Shown here one piece after another: positions 57,557-64,000 of a DNA stretch of 64,000 nucleotides. Source of the stretch: Ornithinibacillus sp. 4-3 (GTDB lineage Bacteria > Bacillota > Bacilli > Bacillales > Amphibacillaceae); assembly GCF_040958695.1 (NCBI RefSeq), contig NZ_CP162599.1:2080001-2144000 (forward strand), in the 5' to 3' direction. The number at the start of each line of letters is the position of its first letter. Position 1 is the stretch's first letter. The notes under the pieces were generated by a model, which was not told where the DNA came from, ran no database searches, and worked only from the letters and a program-made list of their open reading frames with translations. Both the position numbers and the translations under genes were made by a program.

Positions 57557-58318
57557 TCAGGAATTTTTTTTAAACTGTTTCGCCATTTGCCGTTTATGTT
57601 CTGTACGTTGATGCATTTTCTCAATTAAAATGCGATCAGATTCTGAAACTTCTTCACCTTTAATAAATGCATCAATTTTATCATACGTAGTTCCCATTTC
57701 CTCTTCATCCGTTTGCCCTTCCCATAAATCAGCACTTGGCTGCTTCTCAAGAATAGGACGCGGAATGTTCAAAGCCTCAGCCATTTGATATATTTCTTTT
57801 TTTGTGAAATCGACAATTGGTAATAAATCGACGCCACCATCGCCATACTTTGTAAAATATCCTGTGTACCATTCAGATAAATTATCTGTACCTACAACTA
57901 AATAATTATAATTTGTCGCAACAGTATATAATGTACTCATGCGCAGTCTAGCTCGTAAATTCGCATCAGCTAAGCGTTCAGCCATTTCATTATATTCATT
58001 CTTTTTTTGTATTGCTTCACGAATAGTCCCATACATTGTTTGATGTGAAGATGTTAAATCAATAGTCATTCCACTTATACCACAATCTTCAATCACCATT
58101 TTAGCATGCTCCATATCTGTTGGATTGCTTTTAATTGGCATAATTACTCCTAATGATTGCTCTGGGAAAGCTCGCTTAATTAAATAAGCAACTACTGCCG
58201 AATCAATTCCCCCACTAATTCCGACAACTAAGCCTTTTACATGTGCTTCTTCTACCGTTTTTCTGAGCCATTTGACAATATCTTGGATGGTTTGTTCCAC
58301 TATTATTCGCTCCTTCAT
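57557..58318 (-). CDS. nadE: NAD synthetase (ammonia-dependent)
   Basis: NadE amidates deamido-NAD+, the product of NadD, to NAD+. The 253-residue protein has the PP-loop VVGISGGIDSAVVAYL (about 31-46), NLRARLRMSTLYTVA, VVGTDNLSEWYTGYFTKYGDGGVD and QPSADLWEGQTDEEEMG. It lacks a glutaminase domain, so it uses ammonia. It is placed between safA and the YhcN/YlaJ lipoprotein gene. Confidence 0.96.
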   Translation of the reverse strand: MKERIIVEQTIQDIVKWLRKTVEEAHVKGLVVGISGGIDSAVVAYLIKRAFPEQSLGVIMPIKSNPTDMEHAKMVIEDCGISGMTIDLTSSHQTMYGTIREAIQKKNEYNEMAERLADANLRARLRMSTLYTVATNYNYLVVGTDNLSEWYTGYFTKYGDGGVDLLPIVDFTKKEIYQMAEALNIPRPILEKQPSADLWEGQTDEEEMGTTYDKIDAFIKGEEVSESDRILIEKMHQRTEHKRQMAKQFKKNS

Positions 58319-58424
58319 GCACTATACTATTTATTTTATTGTACCACGATTCAAGCTGAAATGATTTCATTATGGAATGAGTACGACCCGAAAAATAATG
58401 AAACATTTTTTCAATCATTTTCTA

Positions 58425-59213
58425 TTATTTATTATTATCTACTGGATATTCTTGCGGAATAAAATGATTTACTTCTGGCAGTACTAGATGATGTGGAGGC
58501 ATTGGGATTGCAGAAATGTTTTGTAAAGAATTGTCAACTCTTTCTGTTTGCTCAACTTCTGTTTGTTTTTGTTTTGGAGTAGTTTCATTTTGTTCAACAG
58601 CTCTTTGTGGAATAGGTTCCTGTGGCATCATCTGCCAGTAGTCAAAGCAAGGATTATACCAATCATGTACTGGAGCAGTATTACAAGCAGCACAATGGCA
58701 GCCATGCATTTGTTGATGTTGATAAGGAACTGGCCAGCAATATGGATAGTAATTTGGCATAAACACAGGAATCATTGCTATTGGAACAGCAGCACCCATT
58801 TCCTGCATCGGTTGTATCTGTTCGGGTTGCTTGATGTTACTTTCTAATTTTTTCTTTTCAACCGGATGCTTCTTCTTCTCTTTTTTCTCTTCCACTATAT
58901 CCTCAATAACTGGCATTGGCTTAGGAATTGTTAATTTTGGTTTCTCTACTTTGAACTCAGTCGCCTTATGCTTATCATCTTCCTTTAATTCATTTAACGG
59001 TTTTAAGGGCATGCTTTTTACCGATTTTTCTTTCGTTTTCTTCTCATGTGCAACAATCTTAGAAGTTGCTGGGATTTTTATCTTCATTCCTGGCATAATC
59101 ATATCTGGGGATGCTAATTGGGAATTTAATCGTTTTACTTCTTCAAAATCAACCCCATATTTTTTAGATATGCTCCATAAAGTATCCCCTTTTTGGACAA
59201 TATGAATATTCAA
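58425..59213 (-). CDS. safA: SafA-like spore coat morphogenetic protein (LysM)
   Basis: SafA directs inner spore coat assembly at the cortex-coat boundary. The 262-residue protein starts MNIHIVQKGDTLWSISKKYG (LysM domain, about 1-48, ending DMIMPGMKIKIP), then a Lys-rich linker, and a C-terminal part rich in Tyr, His, Cys, Pro and Gln (about 150-195, with NYYPYCWPVPYQHQQMHGCH and CAACN). The TTG at 59211-59213 is used: it is ten bases after AAAGGAG and gives the SafA-like N-terminus; two other TTG codons upstream are too close. B. subtilis SafA is longer (387 residues), so this is a short version. Confidence 0.88.
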   Translation of the reverse strand: MNIHIVQKGDTLWSISKKYGVDFEEVKRLNSQLASPDMIMPGMKIKIPATSKIVAHEKKTKEKSVKSMPLKPLNELKEDDKHKATEFKVEKPKLTIPKPMPVIEDIVEEKKEKKKHPVEKKKLESNIKQPEQIQPMQEMGAAVPIAMIPVFMPNYYPYCWPVPYQHQQMHGCHCAACNTAPVHDWYNPCFDYWQMMPQEPIPQRAVEQNETTPKQKQTEVEQTERVDNSLQNISAIPMPPHHLVLPEVNHFIPQEYPVDNNK

Positions 59214-59382
59214 ATGCAACAAACTCCTTTCTCAAAGCTTAAATTAAGCTAGGCGTTTACCTCTATATCAACATATGCAAATGCCTATTAATTGTTGAAT
59301 AACAATTTTATATAAGATATTTATAGTAATTACAAGACATTCAGTTAAATCACATCATCATTTATAAAATTTGAAATAAAAA

Positions 59383-59475
59383 AGCATTCACATGGTCAGT
59401 CTAGCCGCTTCCATCACCTAGTAAAAGTATTTCTTTACTAGGTGATGAAAGCAGTCCGATCTTCCTGTGAATGCT
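59383..59475 (-). terminator. Long two-part hairpin after pheA
   Basis: Outer arms AGCATTCACA (59383-59392) and TGTGAATGCT (59466-59475) and an inner perfect 14-bp stem CATCACCTAGTAAA (59412-59425) with its complement (59434-59447) form one 93-base structure starting four bases after the pheA stop. On the minus strand it ends in TTTTTTATTTC, so it can act as a terminator, though it is much longer than usual. Confidence 0.7.
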
Positions 59476-59478
59476 TCT

Positions 59479-60336
59479 TTATAATTTAATTTGATGAACT
59501 GGATAACTACCTAGGATAGTTACCTCACAGCCTAATGCTTCAAGTTCTCCTTGTACTCCTGGAAAAAGCACATCATCTAATGCTTGATTTACATCAATAA
59601 TGAAGAAATAATTTCCTAAACCAGTTTTCATAGGGCGTGACTCGATTTTGGATAAGTTCATTCTTCTCCAAGCAAATGCTGATAACACTTGATGTAACGC
59701 TCCTGGACGATCACTTGGTAATGTGATTAATAATGTTGTTTTCTCAGATGTTGCTGGTAGTTTTATATCCACTAACTCTTTTTGTTTAGCTAACACTGCA
59801 AAACGCGTATGGTTGTTTGGATAATCATGAATATTGTCTTTGAATATTTCCAATCCGTATTCCTCTGCAGCTAGACTATTTCCAATTGCTACGGTGTTTT
59901 CACTTTTTGTCTCGCTAATTAATTCTGCTGCACCTGCCGTTGAAGATGTAAAATGTATTTCTGCTTTTGGCATGTTCTGATAAATAAATTGATGGCATTG
60001 TGCAATTGCCTGTCGATGCGAATACACTGCTTCTACCTCTGCTAAATCACCATTAAAATTAGGATGAACTAGTAGATGTTGTTGAATTGGCACTACTAGT
60101 TCTGCTAACAGTGGCAATCTCACCTGATGAATTAAATAATCCACTGTTAAATGAACAGTACCTTCAATCGCATTTTCCAATGGTACTACTCCAATATCAA
60201 TCTTTCCTTGATCTACTGCATCAATACATTCTGGAATTGTTTTAAATGCTACTGCTTCTTCCTCTTTGAATGCAGAATCAACTGCTAATTTGGTAAATGT
60301 TCCTTTAGGTCCTAAATAACCTACTGTTTTCGTCAA
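59479..60336 (-). CDS. pheA: Prephenate dehydratase
   Basis: PheA converts prephenate to phenylpyruvate for phenylalanine synthesis. The 285-residue protein has GYLGPKGTFTKLAV, VPLENAIEGTVHLTVD, YSHRQAIAQCHQFI and the catalytic Thr region HFTSSTAGAAELI, then a regulatory ACT domain with GALHQVLSAFAWRRMNLSKIESRP that binds phenylalanine. There is no chorismate mutase domain. It follows pheB by 13 bp. Confidence 0.97.
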   Translation of the reverse strand: MTKTVGYLGPKGTFTKLAVDSAFKEEEAVAFKTIPECIDAVDQGKIDIGVVPLENAIEGTVHLTVDYLIHQVRLPLLAELVVPIQQHLLVHPNFNGDLAEVEAVYSHRQAIAQCHQFIYQNMPKAEIHFTSSTAGAAELISETKSENTVAIGNSLAAEEYGLEIFKDNIHDYPNNHTRFAVLAKQKELVDIKLPATSEKTTLLITLPSDRPGALHQVLSAFAWRRMNLSKIESRPMKTGLGNYFFIIDVNQALDDVLFPGVQGELEALGCEVTILGSYPVHQIKL

Positions 60337-60349
60337 AACTATATCCCCC

Positions 60350-60799
60350 TTAAGTCCCCGAACTCAGCAAATCAACTCTATCCACAAAATCTAAATTCTT
60401 CAATGTATGCATTAAATCCCATACGCCTTGTTCATCTGACGAAATATCTAAGGATAATGTAACATTAGCTTTTCCTTGAATAGGAATGGTCTGATGTATC
60501 GTTAATACATTATATCCCTTTTCAGCTACTGCTTTTAGCAGCTTAGACAATGTCCCTTTTCTATCTTCAATATGAAAAAATAACGTAATGATTTTTTCAC
60601 GAACAATTGCTCGAAAAGGAAATACTGTGTCCTTATACTTATAATAAGCGCTTCGTGAGAGATCTACTTGCTTTACAGCATCAAAAATTGTTCTGACCTT
60701 TCCATATTGCAGAAGCTCTTTTGCTTCAATTGTTTTTCTCATTGCTTCAGGAAGTACATCACTTCGTACTAAAAAGAATTTCTCGTTCTTCTCTTTCAT
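60350..60799 (-). CDS. pheB: ACT-domain protein PheB
   Basis: The product has 149 residues. The N-terminal half (FFLVRSDVLPEAMRKTIEAK, VDLSRSAYYKYKD) is a small helical part and the C-terminal half an ACT domain (LFFHIEDRKGTLSKLLKAVA to LSLDISSD). It is named for its place beside pheA and may sense an amino acid; its exact function is unclear. The order obg-pheB-pheA is that of B. subtilis. Confidence 0.93.
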   Translation of the reverse strand: MKEKNEKFFLVRSDVLPEAMRKTIEAKELLQYGKVRTIFDAVKQVDLSRSAYYKYKDTVFPFRAIVREKIITLFFHIEDRKGTLSKLLKAVAEKGYNVLTIHQTIPIQGKANVTLSLDISSDEQGVWDLMHTLKNLDFVDRVDLLSSGT

Positions 60800-60827
60800 A
60801 GTTATCCCTCATCCAAATGCGACATAA

Positions 60828-62108
60828 TCAATCGATAAATTCGAATTCATAATCTACCAAACGAACAGTATCGCCATCTTGCACTCCGCGTTTTCTTAGC
60901 TCTTCATCAATTCCCATGGATCTTAATTGACGTGAAAATCGCTGAGCAGCTTCGTACTGCGTAAAATCTGTCATCTTAAATAATTTTTCAATTTCTTTAC
61001 CCGAAATGACATATACACCGTCTGAATCTCTTGTAATCGTAAAAGGTTTTTCTTTTGGTTCAAATCGGTAGACTACTGTTTCTTTCGTTTCTTCTACTGG
61101 TGTTGCCATTTTTGGAATCTTATCTAGCAGATCCGCAATGGCAAAAAGGACTTGCTTTAAACCTTCCCTTGTAAAAGCAGAAATCTCATATACCATTGCG
61201 TCTTCAGGTAATTTCTTTTTAAAGCTTTCCGCATTTTCTTTCGCTGTTGGTAAATCAATTTTATTTAAGACAATAATTTGCGGACGTTCTAACATCTTCT
61301 CATCATATAATTTTAGTTCTTCATTAATACTGAGATAATCCTCATAGGGATCCCGACCTTCTAGGCCCGAAATATCAATGACATGAACGATAACTCTCGT
61401 TCTTTCTACATGACGTAAAAACTGATGGCCTAATCCAACCCCTTCATGTGCGCCCTCAATAAGACCAGGTAAATCTGCCATTACAAAGCTACGTTGGTCT
61501 TCTGTTTCTACCACACCAAGATTAGGTGCCAATGTTGTAAAATGATAATCTGCGATTTTGGGTCTTGCAGCACTAACTACAGATAATAAAGTCGATTTCC
61601 CAACACTAGGAAAACCAACTAGTCCAACATCAGCCAAGATTTTTAGCTCTAATTTTAAATTTTTTTCTTGCCCAGGCTCGCCATTTTCTGAAAGATTAGG
61701 TGCTGGATTACGAGCTGAAGCAAATCTTGTATTTCCACGGCCCCCTCGGCCGCCTTTTGCGATGACAGCTTGTTGCCCATGATTTGTTAAATCAGCAATT
61801 ACTGTATCTGTATCCTCATCAATAATCGTTGTTCCAGGTGGGACAGGTACAATTAAAGGATCAGCATTTTTACCATGCATTCCTTTGCTTTGTCCATTTT
61901 CTCCACGCTTTGCTTTATAATGACGATTATAACGGAACTTCATTAATGTATTAAGGCCTTCATCGACCTCAAAAATAACGTCACCACCGTTACCACCATC
62001 GCCGCCAGCAGGACCACCCATTGCGACAAACTTCTCACGACGAAATGCTACCATTCCGTCTCCGCCATCTCCTGCTTTAGCGTATATTTTAACCTCATCT
62101 AAAAACAT
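60828..62108 (-). CDS. obg: GTPase Obg
   Basis: Obg is an essential GTPase in 50S assembly, the stringent response and, in B. subtilis, entry into sporulation and sigma-B activation. The 426-residue protein has the glycine-rich Obg fold ([20 protein letters not shown], about 5-158), the G domain with [18 protein letters not shown] and NKIDLP, and a C-terminal OCT domain (about 350-426). It starts after its own promoter and is not preceded by spo0B, unlike B. subtilis. Confidence 0.98.
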   Translation of the reverse strand: MFLDEVKIYAKAGDGGDGMVAFRREKFVAMGGPAGGDGGNGGDVIFEVDEGLNTLMKFRYNRHYKAKRGENGQSKGMHGKNADPLIVPVPPGTTIIDEDTDTVIADLTNHGQQAVIAKGGRGGRGNTRFASARNPAPNLSENGEPGQEKNLKLELKILADVGLVGFPSVGKSTLLSVVSAARPKIADYHFTTLAPNLGVVETEDQRSFVMADLPGLIEGAHEGVGLGHQFLRHVERTRVIVHVIDISGLEGRDPYEDYLSINEELKLYDEKMLERPQIIVLNKIDLPTAKENAESFKKKLPEDAMVYEISAFTREGLKQVLFAIADLLDKIPKMATPVEETKETVVYRFEPKEKPFTITRDSDGVYVISGKEIEKLFKMTDFTQYEAAQRFSRQLRSMGIDEELRKRGVQDGDTVRLVDYEFEFID

Positions 62109-62169
62109 ATTTATTTCACCCTATCTTCATTTAGGCAGATTTTGCATTCCGTCGATACATATGTTGAAA

Positions 62170-62199
62170 ATTATAGCAGATAAATTTGATAATTTCATG
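62170..62199 (-). promoter_or_regulatory. Probable promoter of obg
   Basis: TGCTATAAT (extended -10, TATAAT at 62170-62175 on the minus strand) lies about 60 bases before obg; a weak ATGAAA is at -35 distance (62193-62198). A terminator separates it from rpmA. Confidence 0.5.
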
Positions 62200-62318
62200 T
62201 GTTCTACGAATAATTCTAACTTTACAGTAGCTATATGGAGTTCTGTTTACTATATTTACCTTCCACCAACAGAAAGCTTCTTCCTTTATACAGTAACTTA
62301 TATCATTACTGCACGCAA

Positions 62319-62355
62319 AAAAAACTCCAACCGAGTTATCCTCAGTCGGAGTTTT
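62319..62355 (-). terminator. Terminator after rpmA
   Basis: On the minus strand AAAACTCCGACTGAG and CTCGGTTGGAGTTTT pair with two G-U wobbles around a five-base loop, followed by TTTT. It ends the rplU-prp-rpmA operon before obg. Confidence 0.85.
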
Positions 62356-62364
62356 CTATTCGAA

Positions 62365-62655
62365 TTAAGCTTCTTGAGCTACTGGGTATACACTAACTTT
62401 TTTACGGCTACGGCCATAACGTTCGAATTTTACAATACCGTCTGCCTTAGCATATAATGTATGGTCTTTACCTAATCCAACGTTCTCACCTGGATAGATT
62501 GCTGTACCGCGTTGACGATAAAGAATAGATCCACCAGTTACGAATTGTCCGTCAGTTCTCTTTTGACCAAGACGTTTGGATTCAGAATCACGACCGTTTT
62601 TCGTGCTACCTGCACCCTTCTTTTGAGCGAAAAATTGTAAGTCTAAACGAAGCAT
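62365..62655 (-). CDS. rpmA: 50S ribosomal protein L27 (with cleaved leader)
   Basis: L27 lies near the peptidyl transferase centre. The 96-residue product begins [20 protein letters not shown]. The first nine residues are the Firmicute extension ending FF before AQKKG, which must be cut off by the protease Prp, encoded 11 bp upstream. Typical L27 core: [20 protein letters not shown] and [15 protein letters not shown]. Confidence 0.98.
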   Translation of the reverse strand: MLRLDLQFFAQKKGAGSTKNGRDSESKRLGQKRTDGQFVTGGSILYRQRGTAIYPGENVGLGKDHTLYAKADGIVKFERYGRSRKKVSVYPVAQEA

Positions 62656-62666
62656 GTTTACACCTC

Positions 62667-62996
62667 CTAATTTTCTTTAATTTGTATAAATTGCTTGTAT
62701 TCACGTTCTATTGTCTCTAAAGAAATTATCATTGTGCGGAGTATAAGCTGAGTATTTACATGCTCTTCTTTTTCCAACTGTATCGGGAGAGTAACATGTA
62801 GATATCCACCTTCTCTTCCTTGCTCAATAATAGGTTCAATTTGACACAACTCGATTATCGCATTTACTGCCCCAAAAGAAACAGCTGAAACACCTGCACA
62901 AACTAAATCATATCCATATGGACCACTATTAGCGTGTCCAGAAATTTCAAATGCAGTAATATCGTTATTATTCTTAAATAATTTTACAGTAATCAT
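62667..62996 (-). CDS. prp: Prp, ribosomal protein L27 processing protease
   Basis: This 109-residue cysteine protease of the YsxB family has the catalytic dyad His21 (ISGHANSG) and Cys33 ([13 protein letters not shown]). It removes the N-terminal extension of L27; the extension is present in the adjacent rpmA product, so enzyme and substrate are encoded side by side. It lies between rplU and rpmA as in other Firmicutes. Confidence 0.96.
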   Translation of the reverse strand: MITVKLFKNNNDITAFEISGHANSGPYGYDLVCAGVSAVSFGAVNAIIELCQIEPIIEQGREGGYLHVTLPIQLEKEEHVNTQLILRTMIISLETIEREYKQFIQIKEN

Positions 62997-63007
62997 CGAG
63001 TTATACC

Positions 63008-63316
63008 TTATGCGTTGATTTTTTCAACAACTAATTTAGTATAAGGCTGACGATGACCTTGTTTACGACTGTAATTTTTCTTAGGCTTGAACTTTATAAT
63101 TGTTACTTTTTTCTGACGGCCTTGTTTTTCAACTTTAGCTGTTACAGTTGCGCCTTCAACGTAAGGAACACCAACTTTAACATCATCTCCGCCAACTAGA
63201 AGAACTTTATCAAAAGTTACAGTTTCATCAGTATTTGCATCGATTTTCTCAACATAAATTTCTTGTCCTTCAACAACTTTAACTTGTTTTCCACCAGTTT
63301 CAATAATTGCGTACAT
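63008..63316 (-). CDS. rplU: 50S ribosomal protein L21
   Basis: The product has 102 residues: [20 protein letters not shown] at the start and [20 protein letters not shown] near the end, the L21 signature. The ATG at 63314-63316 follows GGAGG. First gene of the rplU-prp-rpmA operon, behind a strong promoter and a structured leader. Confidence 0.98.
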   Translation of the reverse strand: MYAIIETGGKQVKVVEGQEIYVEKIDANTDETVTFDKVLLVGGDDVKVGVPYVEGATVTAKVEKQGRQKKVTIIKFKPKKNYSRKQGHRQPYTKLVVEKINA

Positions 63317-63430
63317 GTCTTGCACCTCCATTTACTATAGACTCGCCATGCAGGTACTCTACTATGTATGTAAAGATTTTTTCACCTGATCTGTGCGGTT
63401 GTAGCGACATGGTGCTACGATTAAACAACA
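63317..63430 (-). promoter_or_regulatory. Probable L21 leader RNA
   Basis: A 114-base untranslated leader starts after the promoter below and contains inverted repeats such as TCGTAGCA with TGTCGCTACA-type complement (about 63395-63425). B. subtilis has an autoregulatory L21 leader in the same place. I call it by position and structure; I did not match the full consensus. Confidence 0.55.
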
Positions 63431-63435
63431 TGAAA

Positions 63436-63464
63436 ATTCTATCACACGCCCTTTATACTGTCAA
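63436..63464 (-). promoter_or_regulatory. Promoter of rplU-prp-rpmA
   Basis: On the minus strand TTGACA (63459-63464), a 17-base spacer and TAGAAT (63436-63441), close to the sigma-A consensus. Confidence 0.8.
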
Positions 63465-63491
63465 GCTAATTCGCCGATATTATATTGATCG

Positions 63492-64000
63492 CTAAGGTTT
63501 TAGTTGTTTTAAATAATCTCCAATTCTTACATTAAAATTTTTATTTTCAAAGTAGGCTTTAAGATAATCCTTTTCCTCCATTGTCACTGTAGTATCTCTA
63601 CTATATACTACAGTAATCTTATGAAGTTTTTCCCGATAAAAACAGCTTGCAACTTTATGAAAAGCTGTATCTGCTGGTACTAATAAGTTATAAGTGCTTG
63701 CCGGCTTCCAACTTCGACGATATAACTGTAATAAAAATTGAATATTTTTTATAAATCTTCTTTTCCATTCTAAAACATTATCTAAAAATAAGAATAAACA
63801 TAATAAGAGAATACTAAGCGCAAACGTATATAGCCATGTATATATGAGAAAAAATAAAATAATACTACACATGGATATCAAAAGAATCATTTGCACTGCC
63901 TTTTGAAAAGGAAATATAGATGTTAGAAAGAAAAACAAAATCCTTCCACCATCTAATGGCCAAATTGGTAATAAATTAAATACGAAAATAAGTAAATTAT
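63492..64000 (-). CDS. spoIVFB: SpoIVFB, pro-sigma-K processing protease (partial, 5' end outside window)
   Basis: This is the C-terminal 168 or so residues of a site-2-type membrane metalloprotease. The frame enters from the right edge with the motif NLLPIWPLDGGRIL (the Asp is a metal ligand), followed by two or three membrane helices and a soluble CBS-like tail (about the last 90 residues). SpoIVFB sits in the forespore outer membrane and cuts the pro-sequence from sigma-K. The location upstream of rplU matches B. subtilis. The HExxH zinc site lies beyond the window. Its substrate gene, the split sigK, is at 10500-14440. Confidence 0.92.
   Translation of the reverse strand, partial: NLLIFVFNLLPIWPLDGGRILFFFLTSIFPFQKAVQMILLISMCSIILFFLIYTWLYTFALSILLLCLFLFLDNVLEWKRRFIKNIQFLLQLYRRSWKPASTYNLLVPADTAFHKVASCFYREKLHKITVVYSRDTTVTMEEKDYLKAYFENKNFNVRIGDYLKQLKP

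Noticed and set aside
59383..59475. MITE insertion after pheA
   Set aside because: No target-site duplication is visible and the minus-strand T-run fits a terminator, so it is annotated as such.
62161..62457. A 98-codon plus-strand frame across the rpmA-obg gap, considered as a spo0B remnant or new gene
   Set aside because: It lies antisense to rpmA and to the rpmA terminator, has no ribosome binding site, and spo0B would be on the minus strand.

Overview
The window looks like a low-GC, endospore-forming member of the Bacillaceae. Gene order follows the Bacillus subtilis yqeN-comE-aroE-sda, sigK, greA-alaS-recD2-cymR-hisS-relA-secDF, tgt-queA-ruv, nadE-safA-pheA-obg-rplU chromosomal arms closely, and the protein sequences suggest an Oceanobacillus-like organism. 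The genus is an inference; no search was run. Almost all genes are housekeeping or sporulation genes on the minus strand.

Layout. 1-9650: holA (partial), yqzM, the comEC-comEB-comEA DNA-uptake operon read inward on the minus strand, then yqeM-rsfS-yqeK-nadD-yqeI-aroE-yqeH-yqeG, a ribosome-assembly, NAD and shikimate cluster with overlapping genes. 9651-10500: a regulatory region with two inverted pairs of DnaA boxes upstream of the sporulation checkpoint gene sda. 10500-14440: sigK, split by a 3,242-bp skin-like element carrying its own SpoIVCA-type serine recombinase, an Xre repressor, an SOS-box-controlled small gene and a broken P-loop gene. 14500-27340: a peptide-binding lipoprotein, an amidohydrolase, mtnN, yrrS, greA, yrrM, mltG, yrzB-yrrK-yrzL, alaS (with T-box) and a permease. 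27350-28660: a hairpin-rich noncoding stretch and a small Xre/membrane-protein pair. 28666-46500: recD2, yrrB, mnmA, a cysteine desulfurase, cymR, rarA (+), an RsfA-like gene (+), 6S RNA, aspS-hisS (T-box), dtd, rel, apt, recJ. 46774-55900: secDF, comN, spoVB (+), yrzE-like (+), yajC, tgt, queA, ruvB, ruvA. 56187-64000: yebC, a YhcN/YlaJ-type lipoprotein, nadE, safA, pheA, pheB, obg, rpmA, prp, rplU and the C-terminal part of spoIVFB.

How it fits together. The most notable object is the interrupted sigK. The N-terminal part (with an intact pro-sequence) and the C-terminal part share only TGAAA at the break; joining there gives a continuous 232-residue pro-sigma-K. Joining the two inner ends of the element gives a symmetric attP with perfect 8-bp arms, as expected for a serine recombinase. 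The protease that would activate this pro-sigma-K, SpoIVFB, is encoded at the other end of the window. Other sporulation genes here are sda, an RsfA-like gene, spoVB, safA and the YhcN/YlaJ lipoprotein. The phosphorelay gene spo0B, which sits between rpmA and obg in B. subtilis, is not present there.

Regulatory features supported by sequence are T-box leaders on alaS and hisS, a probable L21 leader on rplU, 6S RNA with a sigma-A promoter, an SOS box inside the sigK element, TGCAAAG iterons in the promoter of the Xre/membrane cassette, and a nadE terminator whose second arm contains the Shine-Dalgarno sequence of the next gene. Several intergenic inverted repeats, some in more than one copy, remain unexplained.
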